64,000 nt of DNA from Sedimentitalea todarodis (GTDB lineage Bacteria; Pseudomonadota; Alphaproteobacteria; Rhodobacterales; Rhodobacteraceae), in assembly GCF_032595355.1 (NCBI RefSeq), contig NZ_JASMWN010000002.1:248001-312000 (forward strand). Reading direction: 5' to 3'. The position numbers and the translations under genes are program-made. The notes under the pieces were generated by a model that was not told where the DNA came from, did not search any database, and saw nothing but the letters and a program-made list of their open reading frames with translations. Each line of letters opens with the position of its first letter. Positions within the stretch are counted from its first letter, which is position 1. Below are positions 16,484 to 26,332 of the stretch, in pieces.

Positions 16484-17719
16484 TCAGGCCTCGGGCTGAC
16501 CCAGCTTTACAACGTTGTCCGGCTCGGCCGCGATCTCTTCGAAATCGAAATTGTCCAGCCTCTGCGCCCGGCGTCCGGCCTTGTCAGCGCTGATCTTGAT
16601 ATCGGAAATATCCTTGGCCGCCTGCCCGAAATGCCGGTCGAGATTGCCGACCCGTTCGCCGAGCCGATCGACATCCTTGTGCAACAGGCCCAACTCCCTG
16701 CGGATGGCACCCGCCTGTTCGCGCATCCGCGCATCCTTGAGGATCGCGCGCATGGTATTGAGCGTCGCCATACAGGTGGTCGGAGAGACGATCCACACCC
16801 GCGCCGCAAACCCCTCGCGCACCAGTTCCGGGAAATTCGCGTGGAGTTCCGCATAGACAGCCTCGGACGGCAGGAACATCAGCGCGCCATCCGCCGTCTC
16901 GCCCTCGAGGATGTAGCGTTCGGATATCGCCTTGATATGAGTGCGCACTGACGTGCGCATGAACCGCCCTGCCTCTGTCACCTGGGCGGGTGTATCCGCC
17001 GCGCGCAGCGCCTCGTAGGCTTCGAGAGGGAACTTGCTGTCGATGACGATCGGCCCCGGCGGATTGGGCAACCGGACCAGGCAATCCGCGCGCTTTCCGT
17101 TGCTCAGCGTCGCTTGCAGGTCATAGCTGTCCTTGGGCAACGCCTTGGACACGATATCGTTGAGCTGGATTTCACCAAATGCGCCGCGCGTCTGCTTGTT
17201 GCTGAGAATGTCCTGCAGGGACAGTACATCACCCGACAGCTTGGTGATATTGTCCTGCGCCTTGTCGATGGTTGCCAACCGCTCCTGCAACTGCGTCAAC
17301 GAGGTCGCGGTCTGCTTGGACGTGCCGTGCAGGGTTTCCTTCATCCGCTCCTGCATCTCGGTCAACGCGCGATTCTGGCGCATCATGTTGTCCGCCAAAC
17401 GGTCGTTCATGTGTTGCTGCACATCCGACAGGCGGCTTTCGACGGTCTGGATCATCTGCACCTGCGCATTGGCCTGGGTTTCGGACACGTGCTGCAAGCC
17501 GCCGCGCATCTGCTCTTGCCCCTGCCCCAGTTGCTGCACGCTCTGACCGAGGAGACCCAGTTGCCGCGCCAGAGGTTCTGCCATCCGCGCGGACCGCGCC
17601 GAGGCGCGCACCGCGAGCACCAGCAGGATCAGCACCAGCAGGATCAGCACCGCCGCGCCAAGAACGGCCAGAACCTGTGGGTCATCCAGCGCGTAGGTGA
17701 ATTCGCCGATCTGTATCAT
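16484..17719 (-). CDS. rmuC: DNA recombination protein RmuC homologue
   Basis: This 411-residue protein has the RmuC build: an N-terminal membrane segment (VLAVLGAAVLILLVLILLVLA, about residues 17-37), a long coiled coil (about 50-165, rich in Q, E, L and M), and a restriction-endonuclease-like domain from about residue 190 (RGAFGEIQLNDIVSKALP...KRADCLVRLPNPPGPIVIDSKFPLEAYEAL). The DSKFP motif is characteristic. RmuC limits inversion of short inverted repeats in E. coli; its biochemical reaction is unproven. The start overlaps the mutL stop by 4 bp, so the two are translationally coupled, an unusual pairing of a recombination-limiting and a mismatch-repair gene. Confidence 0.92.
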   Translation of the reverse strand: MIQIGEFTYALDDPQVLAVLGAAVLILLVLILLVLAVRASARSARMAEPLARQLGLLGQSVQQLGQGQEQMRGGLQHVSETQANAQVQMIQTVESRLSDVQQHMNDRLADNMMRQNRALTEMQERMKETLHGTSKQTATSLTQLQERLATIDKAQDNITKLSGDVLSLQDILSNKQTRGAFGEIQLNDIVSKALPKDSYDLQATLSNGKRADCLVRLPNPPGPIVIDSKFPLEAYEALRAADTPAQVTEAGRFMRTSVRTHIKAISERYILEGETADGALMFLPSEAVYAELHANFPELVREGFAARVWIVSPTTCMATLNTMRAILKDARMREQAGAIRRELGLLHKDVDRLGERVGNLDRHFGQAAKDISDIKISADKAGRRAQRLDNFDFEEIAAEPDNVVKLGQPEA

Positions 17720-19551
17720 GTGCGGCCGAACAGCCGCTCAATGTCGGTCAGTTTCAATTCCACGTAGGTCGGCCGCCCGTGGTTGCATTGCCCGGAATGC
17801 GGCGTCGCCTCCATCTCGCGCAAGAGCGCGTTCATCTCTTCGGCCCGCATCCGCCGGCCGGACCGGACCGACCCGTGGCAGGCCACCCGCGACAGGATTG
17901 CCTCGATCCGCGCCTGTACGGTCTGGCTGGTATCGAGATCGGTGAGTTCGTCGACAATATCGCGGATCATCGCAGCCGCATCGACCGTGCCCAGTATTGC
18001 CGGGGTTTCGCGAACCGCGATGGCACCACCGCCAAAGGGTTCGATGGTCAAGCCAAGCCGCGCCAAATCCTCGGCCATCTCGAGCAACCGGGCGCAGTCC
18101 GCGTCTGACAGTTCGACAATCTCAGGGATCAGCAGCGCTTGTGCCGCCACGCCGTTCTCCGCCATCTGCGCCTTGAGCTTTTCATAAACCAGACGCTCAT
18201 GCGCAGCGTGTTGATCGACAATGACCATGCCCGTGGCGGTCTGGGCGATGATGTAATTCTCGTGCACCTGCCCGCGTGCAGCCCCGAGTGGCAGGGCCTC
18301 GGCCTCTGGTTCGGTCTCGGGCACGGTGTCGACGACACGACCGCTGAAACTGTCGGCCATCTCGGCAAAACCCGGTGCCTGCGCGGCATAGGCCGCGTGG
18401 CGCGCGCCCATCGACGGGCGGTCCATCTGGTAGACGCGCGCGCCGGGTGACTCGGGCGTCATGGCGCCCAGCGTCGCGTGCGCCACGGTGGTCGACGCGC
18501 GATGCCCCGCTTCGGCAAGTGCATGGCGCAGCGCCGACACGATCAACCCGCGCGGGATGCCTGCATCGCGAAACCGGACTTCGGATTTGGCCGGGTGGAC
18601 GTTCACGTCAACCAGCGTCGGATCGCAATCCAGAAACAGCGCCGCAACCGGATGCCGGTCCCGGCTCAGGAAATCGAAATAGGCGGCGCGCAATGCGCCC
18701 CCAAGCATCTTGTCGCGCACCGGACGGCCATTGACAAAGACATACTGCGCCACCGCCGCGCCGCGCGAATAGGTTGGCAGGGCGGCGTATCCAAACAGGC
18801 GGATATCTTCGCGCGTGGCATCAATCCGCAAGGCGTTCTCGGCAAATTCACGGCCCAGAACGCGAGCCAGCCGCCCGTGCAATGCGTCAAACAGATCGCC
18901 GGTTTCCGGGTCGGCGCGGAACACCGTGCGTGCGTCACCACCGCCGGACACATCGCGCAGGGTGAACCCGACAGACGGCTCGGCCATCGCCAGACGTTTG
19001 ACGACATCGGTGATCGCCTGCGCCTCGGCCCGGTCGGTGCGCATGAATTTCAGCCGCGCGGGCGTGGCATAAAAGAGGTCACGCAACTCGACGACCGTGC
19101 CGGTATTCAGCGCTGCCGGCCGCACCGCACCCATGTCGCCACCCGCGACACGAATGCTGGCCGCCTCCAGGCCTGCCACCCGGCTGGTGATGGTCAGCCG
19201 CCCCACTGCCCCCAAAGACGGCAGCGCCTCGCCGCGAAACCCGAAGGTATGGATATGCAGCAGGTCGGACCCATCGATCTTGGAGGTGGCATGGCGCGAC
19301 AGCGCCAGTTCCAGATCATCCGGCGCGATACCACAGCCATCATCCGTCACCCTGATCAGCGTCTTGCCGCCATCGGCAATGTCGACCCCGATGCGCAACG
19401 CACCCGCATCAATCGCGTTTTCGACCAGTTCCTTGACCGCCGAGGCCGGGCGCTCGACAACTTCGCCGGCCGCGATGCGATTGATCGCCGCTTCGTCAAG
19501 TTGCCGGATCACCGGAGGCTTTTCGCCGATATTGGGGTTGGTTTGCACCAT
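17716..19551 (-). CDS. mutL: DNA mismatch repair protein MutL (endonuclease type)
   Basis: This 611-residue protein links mismatch recognition to strand removal. The GHKL ATPase motifs are all present near the N-terminus: AAGEVVERPASAVKELVENAIDAG, VTDDGCGI and HTFGFRGEAL. The C-terminal domain carries VDQHAAHERLVYE, an exact DQHA-x2-E-x4-E motif, plus ACHGSVRSGRRM and CNHGRP, which complete the metal site. It therefore should be a nicking endonuclease, as expected in bacteria without Dam/MutH-directed repair. The ATG at 19549-19551 gives the usual length. The gene is divergent from the 5-oxoprolinase-type gene and overlaps rmuC by 4 bp. Confidence 0.96.
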   Translation of the reverse strand: MVQTNPNIGEKPPVIRQLDEAAINRIAAGEVVERPASAVKELVENAIDAGALRIGVDIADGGKTLIRVTDDGCGIAPDDLELALSRHATSKIDGSDLLHIHTFGFRGEALPSLGAVGRLTITSRVAGLEAASIRVAGGDMGAVRPAALNTGTVVELRDLFYATPARLKFMRTDRAEAQAITDVVKRLAMAEPSVGFTLRDVSGGGDARTVFRADPETGDLFDALHGRLARVLGREFAENALRIDATREDIRLFGYAALPTYSRGAAVAQYVFVNGRPVRDKMLGGALRAAYFDFLSRDRHPVAALFLDCDPTLVDVNVHPAKSEVRFRDAGIPRGLIVSALRHALAEAGHRASTTVAHATLGAMTPESPGARVYQMDRPSMGARHAAYAAQAPGFAEMADSFSGRVVDTVPETEPEAEALPLGAARGQVHENYIIAQTATGMVIVDQHAAHERLVYEKLKAQMAENGVAAQALLIPEIVELSDADCARLLEMAEDLARLGLTIEPFGGGAIAVRETPAILGTVDAAAMIRDIVDELTDLDTSQTVQARIEAILSRVACHGSVRSGRRMRAEEMNALLREMEATPHSGQCNHGRPTYVELKLTDIERLFGRT

Positions 19552-19676
19552 GCCCCTATACCTAGCATGACGTGCAACGATTCTGCCACCGGAATGATGC
19601 GCAATCCTGCGTCCGTTCGTTGACAAATCCGCAGCACCCGGCAAAGGCTGCACCACAGGCAAGGGCGAGGGCAGAG

Positions 19677-22600
19677 ATGAGCGGGCAGTGGGAATTCTGG
19701 ATCGACCGGGGCGGCACCTTTACCGATGTGGTGGCACGCAAGCCTGATGGCACACTCGTCACACACAAGCTACTCTCGGAAAACCCGGAGCGCTATGCCG
19801 ATGCCGCCGTTCAGGGCATTCGGGACATGATGGAGATCGATGGCGCGTTTCCGGACGGCGCTATCGGCGCGGTCAAGATGGGCACGACCGTTGCAACCAA
19901 CGCGCTATTGGAACGCAAGGGCGAAGCGGTGCTTCTTCTGATCACCAAGGGGTTTCGCGACCTGCTTCAGATCGGTTACCAGACCCGGCCACGACTGTTC
20001 GATCTGCATATCGTCCGCCCGGAACTTCTCTATGACAGGGTTGCAGAGATGGACGAACGGCTGGACGCCGAAGGCAATGTGATCCGCCGCCTGGACGAGG
20101 ACGCCGCAGGAGCCGCCTTGCAAACGGCCTATGATGCCGGTCTGCGCGCGGTCGCCATTGCCGGGCTTCATGCCTATCTGAACCCCGTGCACGAACAGCG
20201 CGTCGCAGAAATGGCCCGCGCGATTGGCTTTACCCAGATATCGACCAGTCACGAAGTCAGCAAGCTGGCCAAGCTGGTCGGGCGTGGTGATACGACGGTC
20301 GTTGACGCCTATCTGTCTCCGATCCTGCGCCGCTATGTGGATCAGGTCGCCGATGCGCTCGACATGGGGCGCGCCTGTGACCGGCTGCTGTTCATGCAGT
20401 CCAGCGGCGGCCTTACCGATGCGCGGCTGTTTCAGGGCAAGGATGCGATCCTTTCCGGACCAGCAGGCGGCATTGTCGGCATGGTCAAGACGGGCGAAGC
20501 GGCGGGCCATGACCACCTGATCGGCTTTGATATGGGCGGCACCTCGACCGATGTCAGCCACTATGCCGGCACCTTCGAGCGCTCCTTTGAAACCGAGGTC
20601 GCAGGCGTGCGCATGCGTGCGCCGATGATGGATATCCATACCGTTGCCGCCGGCGGTGGCTCAATCTGCAGCTTCTCCCAGGGGCGGTTTCAGGTCGGAC
20701 CGGAAAGCGCCGGCGCGGATCCCGGCCCGGCCTGCTATCGGCGTGGCGGCCCGCTGACCGTGACCGATTGCAATGTCATGTTGGGCAAGCTGAATCCCGA
20801 TCACTTTCCCCATGTCTTTGGCCCTGACGGCGATCTGCCGCTGGATGCCGACACGGTCCGCGCCAGATTTGCGGCCCTCGCGCAGGACGTTGCCGATGAA
20901 ACCGGCGAAGCGCCCCGCCTGCCCGAAGACATCGCCACCGGCTTTCTGCACATCGCGGTCGATAACATGGCCAACGCGATCAAGAAGATCAGCGTCCAGC
21001 GGGGGCATGATGTGACCGGATATGCGCTGCAGTGTTTCGGCGGTGCGGGTGGTCAGCATGCCTGCCTTGTTGCCGACGCTCTCGGCATGTCTCGGGTCTT
21101 CATCCATCCCTATGCCGGTGTCTTGTCGGCCTATGGCATGGGCCTTGCCGAAATCCGCGCCCTGCGCGAGGTACAGGTCGATGCGCCGCTCGCCGATATC
21201 GAAGCCGCCCGTGCCGCGCTAACGGCGATCGAAACCGACGCCACTGCCGAAGTCAGCGATCAGGGGGCGGCGCAAATCCGTACCGAATGCCGCGCGCATC
21301 TGCGCTATGATGGCTCGCATCAGGCTCTTGAGGTTCCGTTCGGCGACACCAACGCCATGCAGGCCGCGTTTGAAGACGCCCACAGGAGCCGGTTTGGTTT
21401 TATCTCACCCGACCGGGCGATCCTGTTTGAAATGGTCGCCGCCGAGGCAATCGGTGACACCGGACAGGCCCCGGCACCGGTGCCTTTTGGCGACGACCCC
21501 GCGCCGCGCGCGCACATTCCGTTTCATTGCGACGGCACGTGGCAGACCGTTCCGCTCTTTGGGCGCGAAACCCTTCCCCGCGACGTCCATATCAAAGGCC
21601 CCGCCGTCATTACAGAGGCAACGGGCACCAACATCGTCGAACCCGGCTGGGCCGCGCGGCTGGACGACATGGGCAACCTGATCCTGGATCGCACCAGCGC
21701 CAAGATCCATTCCCGCGCCGCCGGGACCGAGGCCGACCCGGTCCTGCTCGAAGTCATGGGCAACCTCTTCATGTCGGTTGCCGATCAGATGGGTGCAACG
21801 CTTGCCAACACGTCCTGGTCGGTCAACATCAAGGAGCGGCTCGATTTCTCCTGTGCGATCTTTGACGTGAATGGCGATCTGGTGGCCAATGCACCGCATG
21901 TGCCGGTGCATCTTGGCTCGATGTCCGACAGCGTCAAAACCGTGATGCGCGAGAATGCGGGCGATATTCACGAGGGCGACGCCTTCATGCTGAATTCGCC
22001 CTATAACGGCGGCACCCATCTGCCCGATGTCACGGTGATCACCCCGGTCTTTTCCAACGGCACAGCGGTTTTCTGGCTCGGCAGTCGTGGCCACCATGCC
22101 GATATCGGCGGCCGCACCCCCGGCAGCGCGCCGCCCGACAGCACCCATATCGACGAAGAAGGCGTCCTGATCGACAATGTACGCCTCGTTTCGCGGGGCA
22201 CCTTTCAACGCAAGACAGCCGAACAGGTGCTCGGCTCTGGCCGCTACCCCTGCCGCAATATCGCGCAGAACATGGCCGATCTTCAGGCGCAGGTGGCGGC
22301 CAATGAAACCGGGCGGCAGGCGCTGCTCAAGGTGGCAGAACGCTATGGGCTGGATGTGGTGACCGCCTATATGGGCCACGTACAGGACAATGCCGAAGAA
22401 AGCGTGCGCCGCGTGCTGGGCAAGCTGCCCGGTGGTCGGTTCAGCTATCCGATGGATCACGGGGCCAAGATCGAAGTCGCGGTCACCGTGGACAGCGACG
22501 CTCGCGAGGCCGTGATCGACTTTACCGGCACCTCGCCGCAACACACGGGCAACTACAACGCACCGTTCTCGATCTGCCGGGCGGTGGTGCTCTATGTCTT

Positions 22601-23252
22601 CCGCACGCTGGTCGGAGAGAACATTCCTCTGAACGAGGGGTGCCTGCATCCGCTTAAGATCATCGCACCCGAAGGGTCGATGCTGAACCCGGCCTATCCG
22701 GCGGCAGTGATTGCGGGCAACACCGAGGTCAGCCAGGCAATGTGCAACGCGCTCTATGGGGCGCTACACGTGATTGCGGGCAGTCAGGCGACGATGAACA
22801 ATTTTGTCTGGGGCAACGACGCGTTTCAGAATTACGAGACCATTGCCGGTGGCACCGGGGCCGGTCCGGGATTTGATGGCTGCGACGCGATCCAGACCCA
22901 TATGACCAATACCCGGATGACTGATCCGGAAATATTGGAGAAACGTTTCCCAGTGCGGCTCGAAGAGTTCGGTATTCGCCACGGCTCGGGCGGCAGGGGA
23001 CACTGGAGCGGCGGGAATGGCGCCACACGCCTGTTACGGTTCCTGTCGCCGGTCACCGTCACCACCCTGTGTTCGCACCGCGAAATCCCGCCATTTGGCG
23101 TCGATGGCGGCGCGCCCGGCGCGGTCGGGGTCAACTGGGCCGAAATGCCCGACGGCAGCCGCGTTGATCTCAAGGGCAACGACGAGATTGACCTGCCCGT
23201 AGATGCGAGGTTTGGCATGTTCACGCCCGGAGGCGGCGGCTGGGGCACATAG
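19677..23252 (+). CDS. 5-oxoprolinase/hydantoinase family protein, fused A and B domains
   Basis: This 1191-residue protein fuses both hydantoinase subunits. The A part (about residues 1-690) opens with FWIDRGGTFTDVVARKPDG and has TTVATNALLERKGE, ILSGPAGGIVGM and GFDMGGTSTDVSHY. The B part (about 700-1190) has SVNIKERLDFSCAIFD, HVPVHLGSMSDSV, NSPYNGGTHLPDVTVI and RGHHADIGG, and ends in a glycine-rich FTPGGGGWGT. Fused proteins of this length are ATP-dependent 5-oxoprolinases, which open 5-oxoproline to glutamate. The ATG at 19677 is chosen because it leaves 125 bp for divergent promoters with mutL; the frame is open further upstream. Oxoproline is the likely substrate from architecture, not proven. 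Confidence 0.9.
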   Translation: MSGQWEFWIDRGGTFTDVVARKPDGTLVTHKLLSENPERYADAAVQGIRDMMEIDGAFPDGAIGAVKMGTTVATNALLERKGEAVLLLITKGFRDLLQIGYQTRPRLFDLHIVRPELLYDRVAEMDERLDAEGNVIRRLDEDAAGAALQTAYDAGLRAVAIAGLHAYLNPVHEQRVAEMARAIGFTQISTSHEVSKLAKLVGRGDTTVVDAYLSPILRRYVDQVADALDMGRACDRLLFMQSSGGLTDARLFQGKDAILSGPAGGIVGMVKTGEAAGHDHLIGFDMGGTSTDVSHYAGTFERSFETEVAGVRMRAPMMDIHTVAAGGGSICSFSQGRFQVGPESAGADPGPACYRRGGPLTVTDCNVMLGKLNPDHFPHVFGPDGDLPLDADTVRARFAALAQDVADETGEAPRLPEDIATGFLHIAVDNMANAIKKISVQRGHDVTGYALQCFGGAGGQHACLVADALGMSRVFIHPYAGVLSAYGMGLAEIRALREVQVDAPLADIEAARAALTAIETDATAEVSDQGAAQIRTECRAHLRYDGSHQALEVPFGDTNAMQAAFEDAHRSRFGFISPDRAILFEMVAAEAIGDTGQAPAPVPFGDDPAPRAHIPFHCDGTWQTVPLFGRETLPRDVHIKGPAVITEATGTNIVEPGWAARLDDMGNLILDRTSAKIHSRAAGTEADPVLLEVMGNLFMSVADQMGATLANTSWSVNIKERLDFSCAIFDVNGDLVANAPHVPVHLGSMSDSVKTVMRENAGDIHEGDAFMLNSPYNGGTHLPDVTVITPVFSNGTAVFWLGSRGHHADIGGRTPGSAPPDSTHIDEEGVLIDNVRLVSRGTFQRKTAEQVLGSGRYPCRNIAQNMADLQAQVAANETGRQALLKVAERYGLDVVTAYMGHVQDNAEESVRRVLGKLPGGRFSYPMDHGAKIEVAVTVDSDAREAVIDFTGTSPQHTGNYNAPFSICRAVVLYVFRTLVGENIPLNEGCLHPLKIIAPEGSMLNPAYPAAVIAGNTEVSQAMCNALYGALHVIAGSQATMNNFVWGNDAFQNYETIAGGTGAGPGFDGCDAIQTHMTNTRMTDPEILEKRFPVRLEEFGIRHGSGGRGHWSGGNGATRLLRFLSPVTVTTLCSHREIPPFGVDGGAPGAVGVNWAEMPDGSRVDLKGNDEIDLPVDARFGMFTPGGGGWGT

Positions 23253-23337
23253 TGCTATACATTGCCCCACCAAAGGTCTAGGTGGCAGCGCTTGATCCCC
23301 GCGCGCGATCCCGCGCGTCCATGCTAGAGGCGGCCCC

Positions 23338-25398
23338 GTGAAACAAACTATCGCAGATGCGCTGAGCCAACAGGGCTATGACAGCCTGACTCAGGTTCAA
23401 GAGGCTGTGACCGACCCCGAACTCGGACATTCCGACCTGCTGGTCTCGGCGCAGACCGGATCGGGCAAGACGGTCGGCTTTGGCCTCGCGATCGCCGAAA
23501 CCATTCTTGGTGCTGCGGATCGCTTTGACAACGCGGCCGCGCCTCTGGCCCTGATCATCGCCCCGACCCGCGAACTGGCGCTTCAGGTCAAACGCGAACT
23601 CGGCTGGCTCTATGCCAAGGCCGGGGCGCAACTGGCCTCTTGCGTCGGCGGGATGGACATGCGCGACGAACGCCGCACGCTTGCGCGCGGGGCACATATC
23701 GTCGTGGCCACGCCGGGCCGTCTGCGCGACCACATCATGCGGGGCAGCATCGACATGAACGCCCTGCGTGCCATCGTGCTGGACGAGGCGGATGAAATGC
23801 TCGACCTCGGCTTTCAGGACGATCTCGAATTCATCCTCGCCAGCGCGCCCGAATCCCGCCGCACCCTGATGTTCTCGGCCACCGTGCCGCGCGGCATTGC
23901 CAACCTTGCGGGCAAGTACCAGACCGATGCGGTTCGTATCTCCACGGCAGCGGAAACCCGACAACACGCGGATATCGAATACCGTGCTCTCTCTGTCGCC
24001 GCGCGCGATACCGAGAACGCGATCATCAACGTGCTGCGCTACTACGAAGCGCCCAACGCACTGGTCTTTGCCAATACGCGCGCAATGGTGAACCGGCTGA
24101 CAACGCGGCTCTCCAATCGCGGCTTTTCCGTCGTGGCCCTGTCGGGCGAGCTGTCGCAAGCCGAACGCACCCACGCGCTGCAAGCCATGCGTGACGGACG
24201 TGCACGCATCTGTGTCGCCACCGATGTCGCCGCGCGCGGCATCGACCTGCCCAGCCTTGATCTTGTCGTTCATGCGGAACTGCCCAACAGCCATGAAACG
24301 CTGCTGCACCGCTCGGGCCGCACCGGGCGTGCCGGGCGCAAAGGCGTCAGCGCGCTGATCGTGCCCCCCGCCGCGCGCAAGAAATGTGAACGCCTGTTGC
24401 GCTTTGCCAAGCTGACCGCCGAATGGGGTGAAGCGCCCTCTGCCGACGAGGTGCGCGCGCGCGATGGCGACCGTATGCTGGCCGATCCGGTGTGGCAGGA
24501 CGCCGTGGCTCCTTCTGACGCCGCGACGGCGTTGGTGGCCCGTTTCAGCGCCGAACAGATCGCCACCGCCTACGTCGCGCTCTATGAAAGCCGCCATTCC
24601 GCACCCGAAGAACTGTCCGCACCCGGCCCGGCCGGCAAACCCGAACCGCGCGCGCCCTTTGGGCCCAGCGTCTGGTTCTCGGTTTCGGGTGGCAAGAAGG
24701 CCGGCGTCGAAACCCGACGCCTGCTGCCCATCCTGTGCAAGGCCGGAGGCATCACCAAGGACGACATCGGGGCGATCCGCATTCAATACAACGAGAGCTA
24801 CGTGGAAATCCGGTCGGCCAGCGCAGACAGCTTTGCCGCGACACTTGGCCCGAACATGACAGTCGAGGGCGATGCCAAAGTCACGCGTCTGGACAAGGCC
24901 CCGGATCTGGGCGGCTCGTCCCGCCCCGGCGGCAAATCGAGCGACCGCAAGCCCTACGGCGGCAAGCCGTCGGGCCACAAGCCCAAACCGCATCGCGGGG
25001 CGGCCCCGGTTGAGCCGACACCCACACCGACCCCTGCGCCAGCACCCGCGCCGACTCCTGCACCCGCACCGGCCAAGCCAGCCGCCAAGACGGATTCGAC
25101 GCCGATCGACTGGAACGACGCCCCGACACCGCGCGTCAAAAAACCGAAGCCGACCGCAAAAGCCAAGGGCGCTGCGAAACCTGCAAGCCCGCCGCGTGAC
25201 CCAAAGGCCAAGGACACCTCGCAACCCTACAGGCCTCATGGCAAACCGCTGGCAGGCAAACGCAAATCGCGCACAGCTGAGCCGGGCAAGGCACCGCCCG
25301 TCGGCAAGGCAAACAGCAAGAAGAACAAGGCCCGCGCGGCTGCGGCCAAGGCACGCGGCGGTGACAAGCCACCCAAGCGACGCGCGCCGAAATCGTAG
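23338..25398 (+). CDS. DEAD-box ATP-dependent RNA helicase with DbpA-like RNA-binding domain
   Basis: This 686-residue helicase starts at GTG (23338) after AGAGGCGG. Residues 1 to about 350 form the two RecA-like domains with AQTGSGKT (about 38-45), PTRELA, DEAD (149-152), SAT in MFSATVPRG, and HRSGRTGRAGRKG. A DbpA-type RNA-binding domain follows (about 435-520, VWFSVSGGKKAGVETRRLLPILCKAGGI). The final 165 residues are low complexity: basic Lys-Pro-Gly runs, a Pro-Ala-Thr stretch (25015-25080) and a lysine/alanine tail. The tail probably adds RNA affinity. DbpA-domain helicases act in ribosome assembly or cold adaptation, and DeaD/CsdA is the nearest named type. It follows the oxoprolinase gene by 85 bp. 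Confidence 0.88.
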   Translation: MKQTIADALSQQGYDSLTQVQEAVTDPELGHSDLLVSAQTGSGKTVGFGLAIAETILGAADRFDNAAAPLALIIAPTRELALQVKRELGWLYAKAGAQLASCVGGMDMRDERRTLARGAHIVVATPGRLRDHIMRGSIDMNALRAIVLDEADEMLDLGFQDDLEFILASAPESRRTLMFSATVPRGIANLAGKYQTDAVRISTAAETRQHADIEYRALSVAARDTENAIINVLRYYEAPNALVFANTRAMVNRLTTRLSNRGFSVVALSGELSQAERTHALQAMRDGRARICVATDVAARGIDLPSLDLVVHAELPNSHETLLHRSGRTGRAGRKGVSALIVPPAARKKCERLLRFAKLTAEWGEAPSADEVRARDGDRMLADPVWQDAVAPSDAATALVARFSAEQIATAYVALYESRHSAPEELSAPGPAGKPEPRAPFGPSVWFSVSGGKKAGVETRRLLPILCKAGGITKDDIGAIRIQYNESYVEIRSASADSFAATLGPNMTVEGDAKVTRLDKAPDLGGSSRPGGKSSDRKPYGGKPSGHKPKPHRGAAPVEPTPTPTPAPAPAPTPAPAPAKPAAKTDSTPIDWNDAPTPRVKKPKPTAKAKGAAKPASPPRDPKAKDTSQPYRPHGKPLAGKRKSRTAEPGKAPPVGKANSKKNKARAAAAKARGGDKPPKRRAPKS

Positions 25399-25402
25399 AA
25401 CT

Positions 25403-26332
25403 CTAGCCCTGCTGTGGCGCACCGCTGCGGTGGCGGCAGGGTCCGAACCGCGCCGTGAGCGCCAGGATCAGACCAGAAACCGTGGCGATCATCCCGGCCG
25501 CGCTGACCGCATCCTGCGCACCCAGCCAGAGCGGACCGTAGCCTGCTGCCACATAGCCGATCACCGCCGATGCAATGGCGAAGACCACGCTCCATGCCAC
25601 CTGATGTTCGAGCCGATTGGTCATCAGCCGCGCGGCTGCAGGCGGGCAGATGAACATTGCAATCACGATGATCGAGCCGACCGCGTCAAACGCCGCAACC
25701 GCTGCGACAGCCGCCGTGATAACCAGCGCAAAGCTCAAAAGGTCGGTACGAATGCCCAGCGTCCGGGCAAAGCCCTCGTCAAAGGTCGAGAGCTTCAGCG
25801 ACCGCCAGAACAGCAGCGTGAACACCGCCACACCCACAAGCGTTATCGCCATCCGTGGCAACTCTGCCGGCATTCCACGCAGCGCCTCGATATCCAGCAA
25901 TGATCCCCACCCGGTGGCATCCAGCCAGATCAGGCTCTCCAGGTTGCCATACAGCGCATGTTCGACGTCCAGATGCACCGCCGATGTGTCTGATTGCTCG
26001 AGCAGCAGCACACCTGCCGCGAACATGCTGGTGAACACCACGCCCATCGCCGCGCCTGGCTCGATCCGGCCCAGACGGCGGATCAGCTCGATCAGGACGA
26101 CGGCAATCACGGCCGCCCCCGCCGCGCCCAGCATCATTGGCCAGGCAGCAATCATCCCGGTCGCCAGAAACGCCACCACGATGCCCGGCAGCACCACATG
26201 GCTGATCGCATCTCCGATCAGCGCCTGGCGTCGCAACACCAGGAAGTTTCCCGGCAGCGCACAGGCAATCGCCGCAAAAATGCCGATCAGCAACGGCGGC
26301 AACGACAAGGGAACGAACTCTGCCCCGTTCAT
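25403..26332 (-). CDS. Metal ABC transporter permease (second of two, SitD-like)
   Basis: This 309-residue inner-membrane protein belongs to the ABC-3 permease family of manganese, iron and zinc importers. Eight or nine hydrophobic segments are visible, and ALPGNFLVLRRQALIGDAISHVVLPGIVVAF is the conserved region after the first segment. It overlaps the upstream permease by 4 bp (26329-26332), and together they probably form a heterodimeric channel as in SitCD. It is the last gene of the four-gene operon and ends 4 bp from the convergent helicase gene, leaving no room for a separate terminator. Confidence 0.87.
   Translation of the reverse strand: MNGAEFVPLSLPPLLIGIFAAIACALPGNFLVLRRQALIGDAISHVVLPGIVVAFLATGMIAAWPMMLGAAGAAVIAVVLIELIRRLGRIEPGAAMGVVFTSMFAAGVLLLEQSDTSAVHLDVEHALYGNLESLIWLDATGWGSLLDIEALRGMPAELPRMAITLVGVAVFTLLFWRSLKLSTFDEGFARTLGIRTDLLSFALVITAAVAAVAAFDAVGSIIVIAMFICPPAAARLMTNRLEHQVAWSVVFAIASAVIGYVAAGYGPLWLGAQDAVSAAGMIATVSGLILALTARFGPCRHRSGAPQQG

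Noticed and set aside
23278..25422. A 714-codon open frame on the minus strand
   Set aside because: It is fully antisense to the DEAD-box helicase, whose motifs are unmistakable. High GC keeps antisense frames open.
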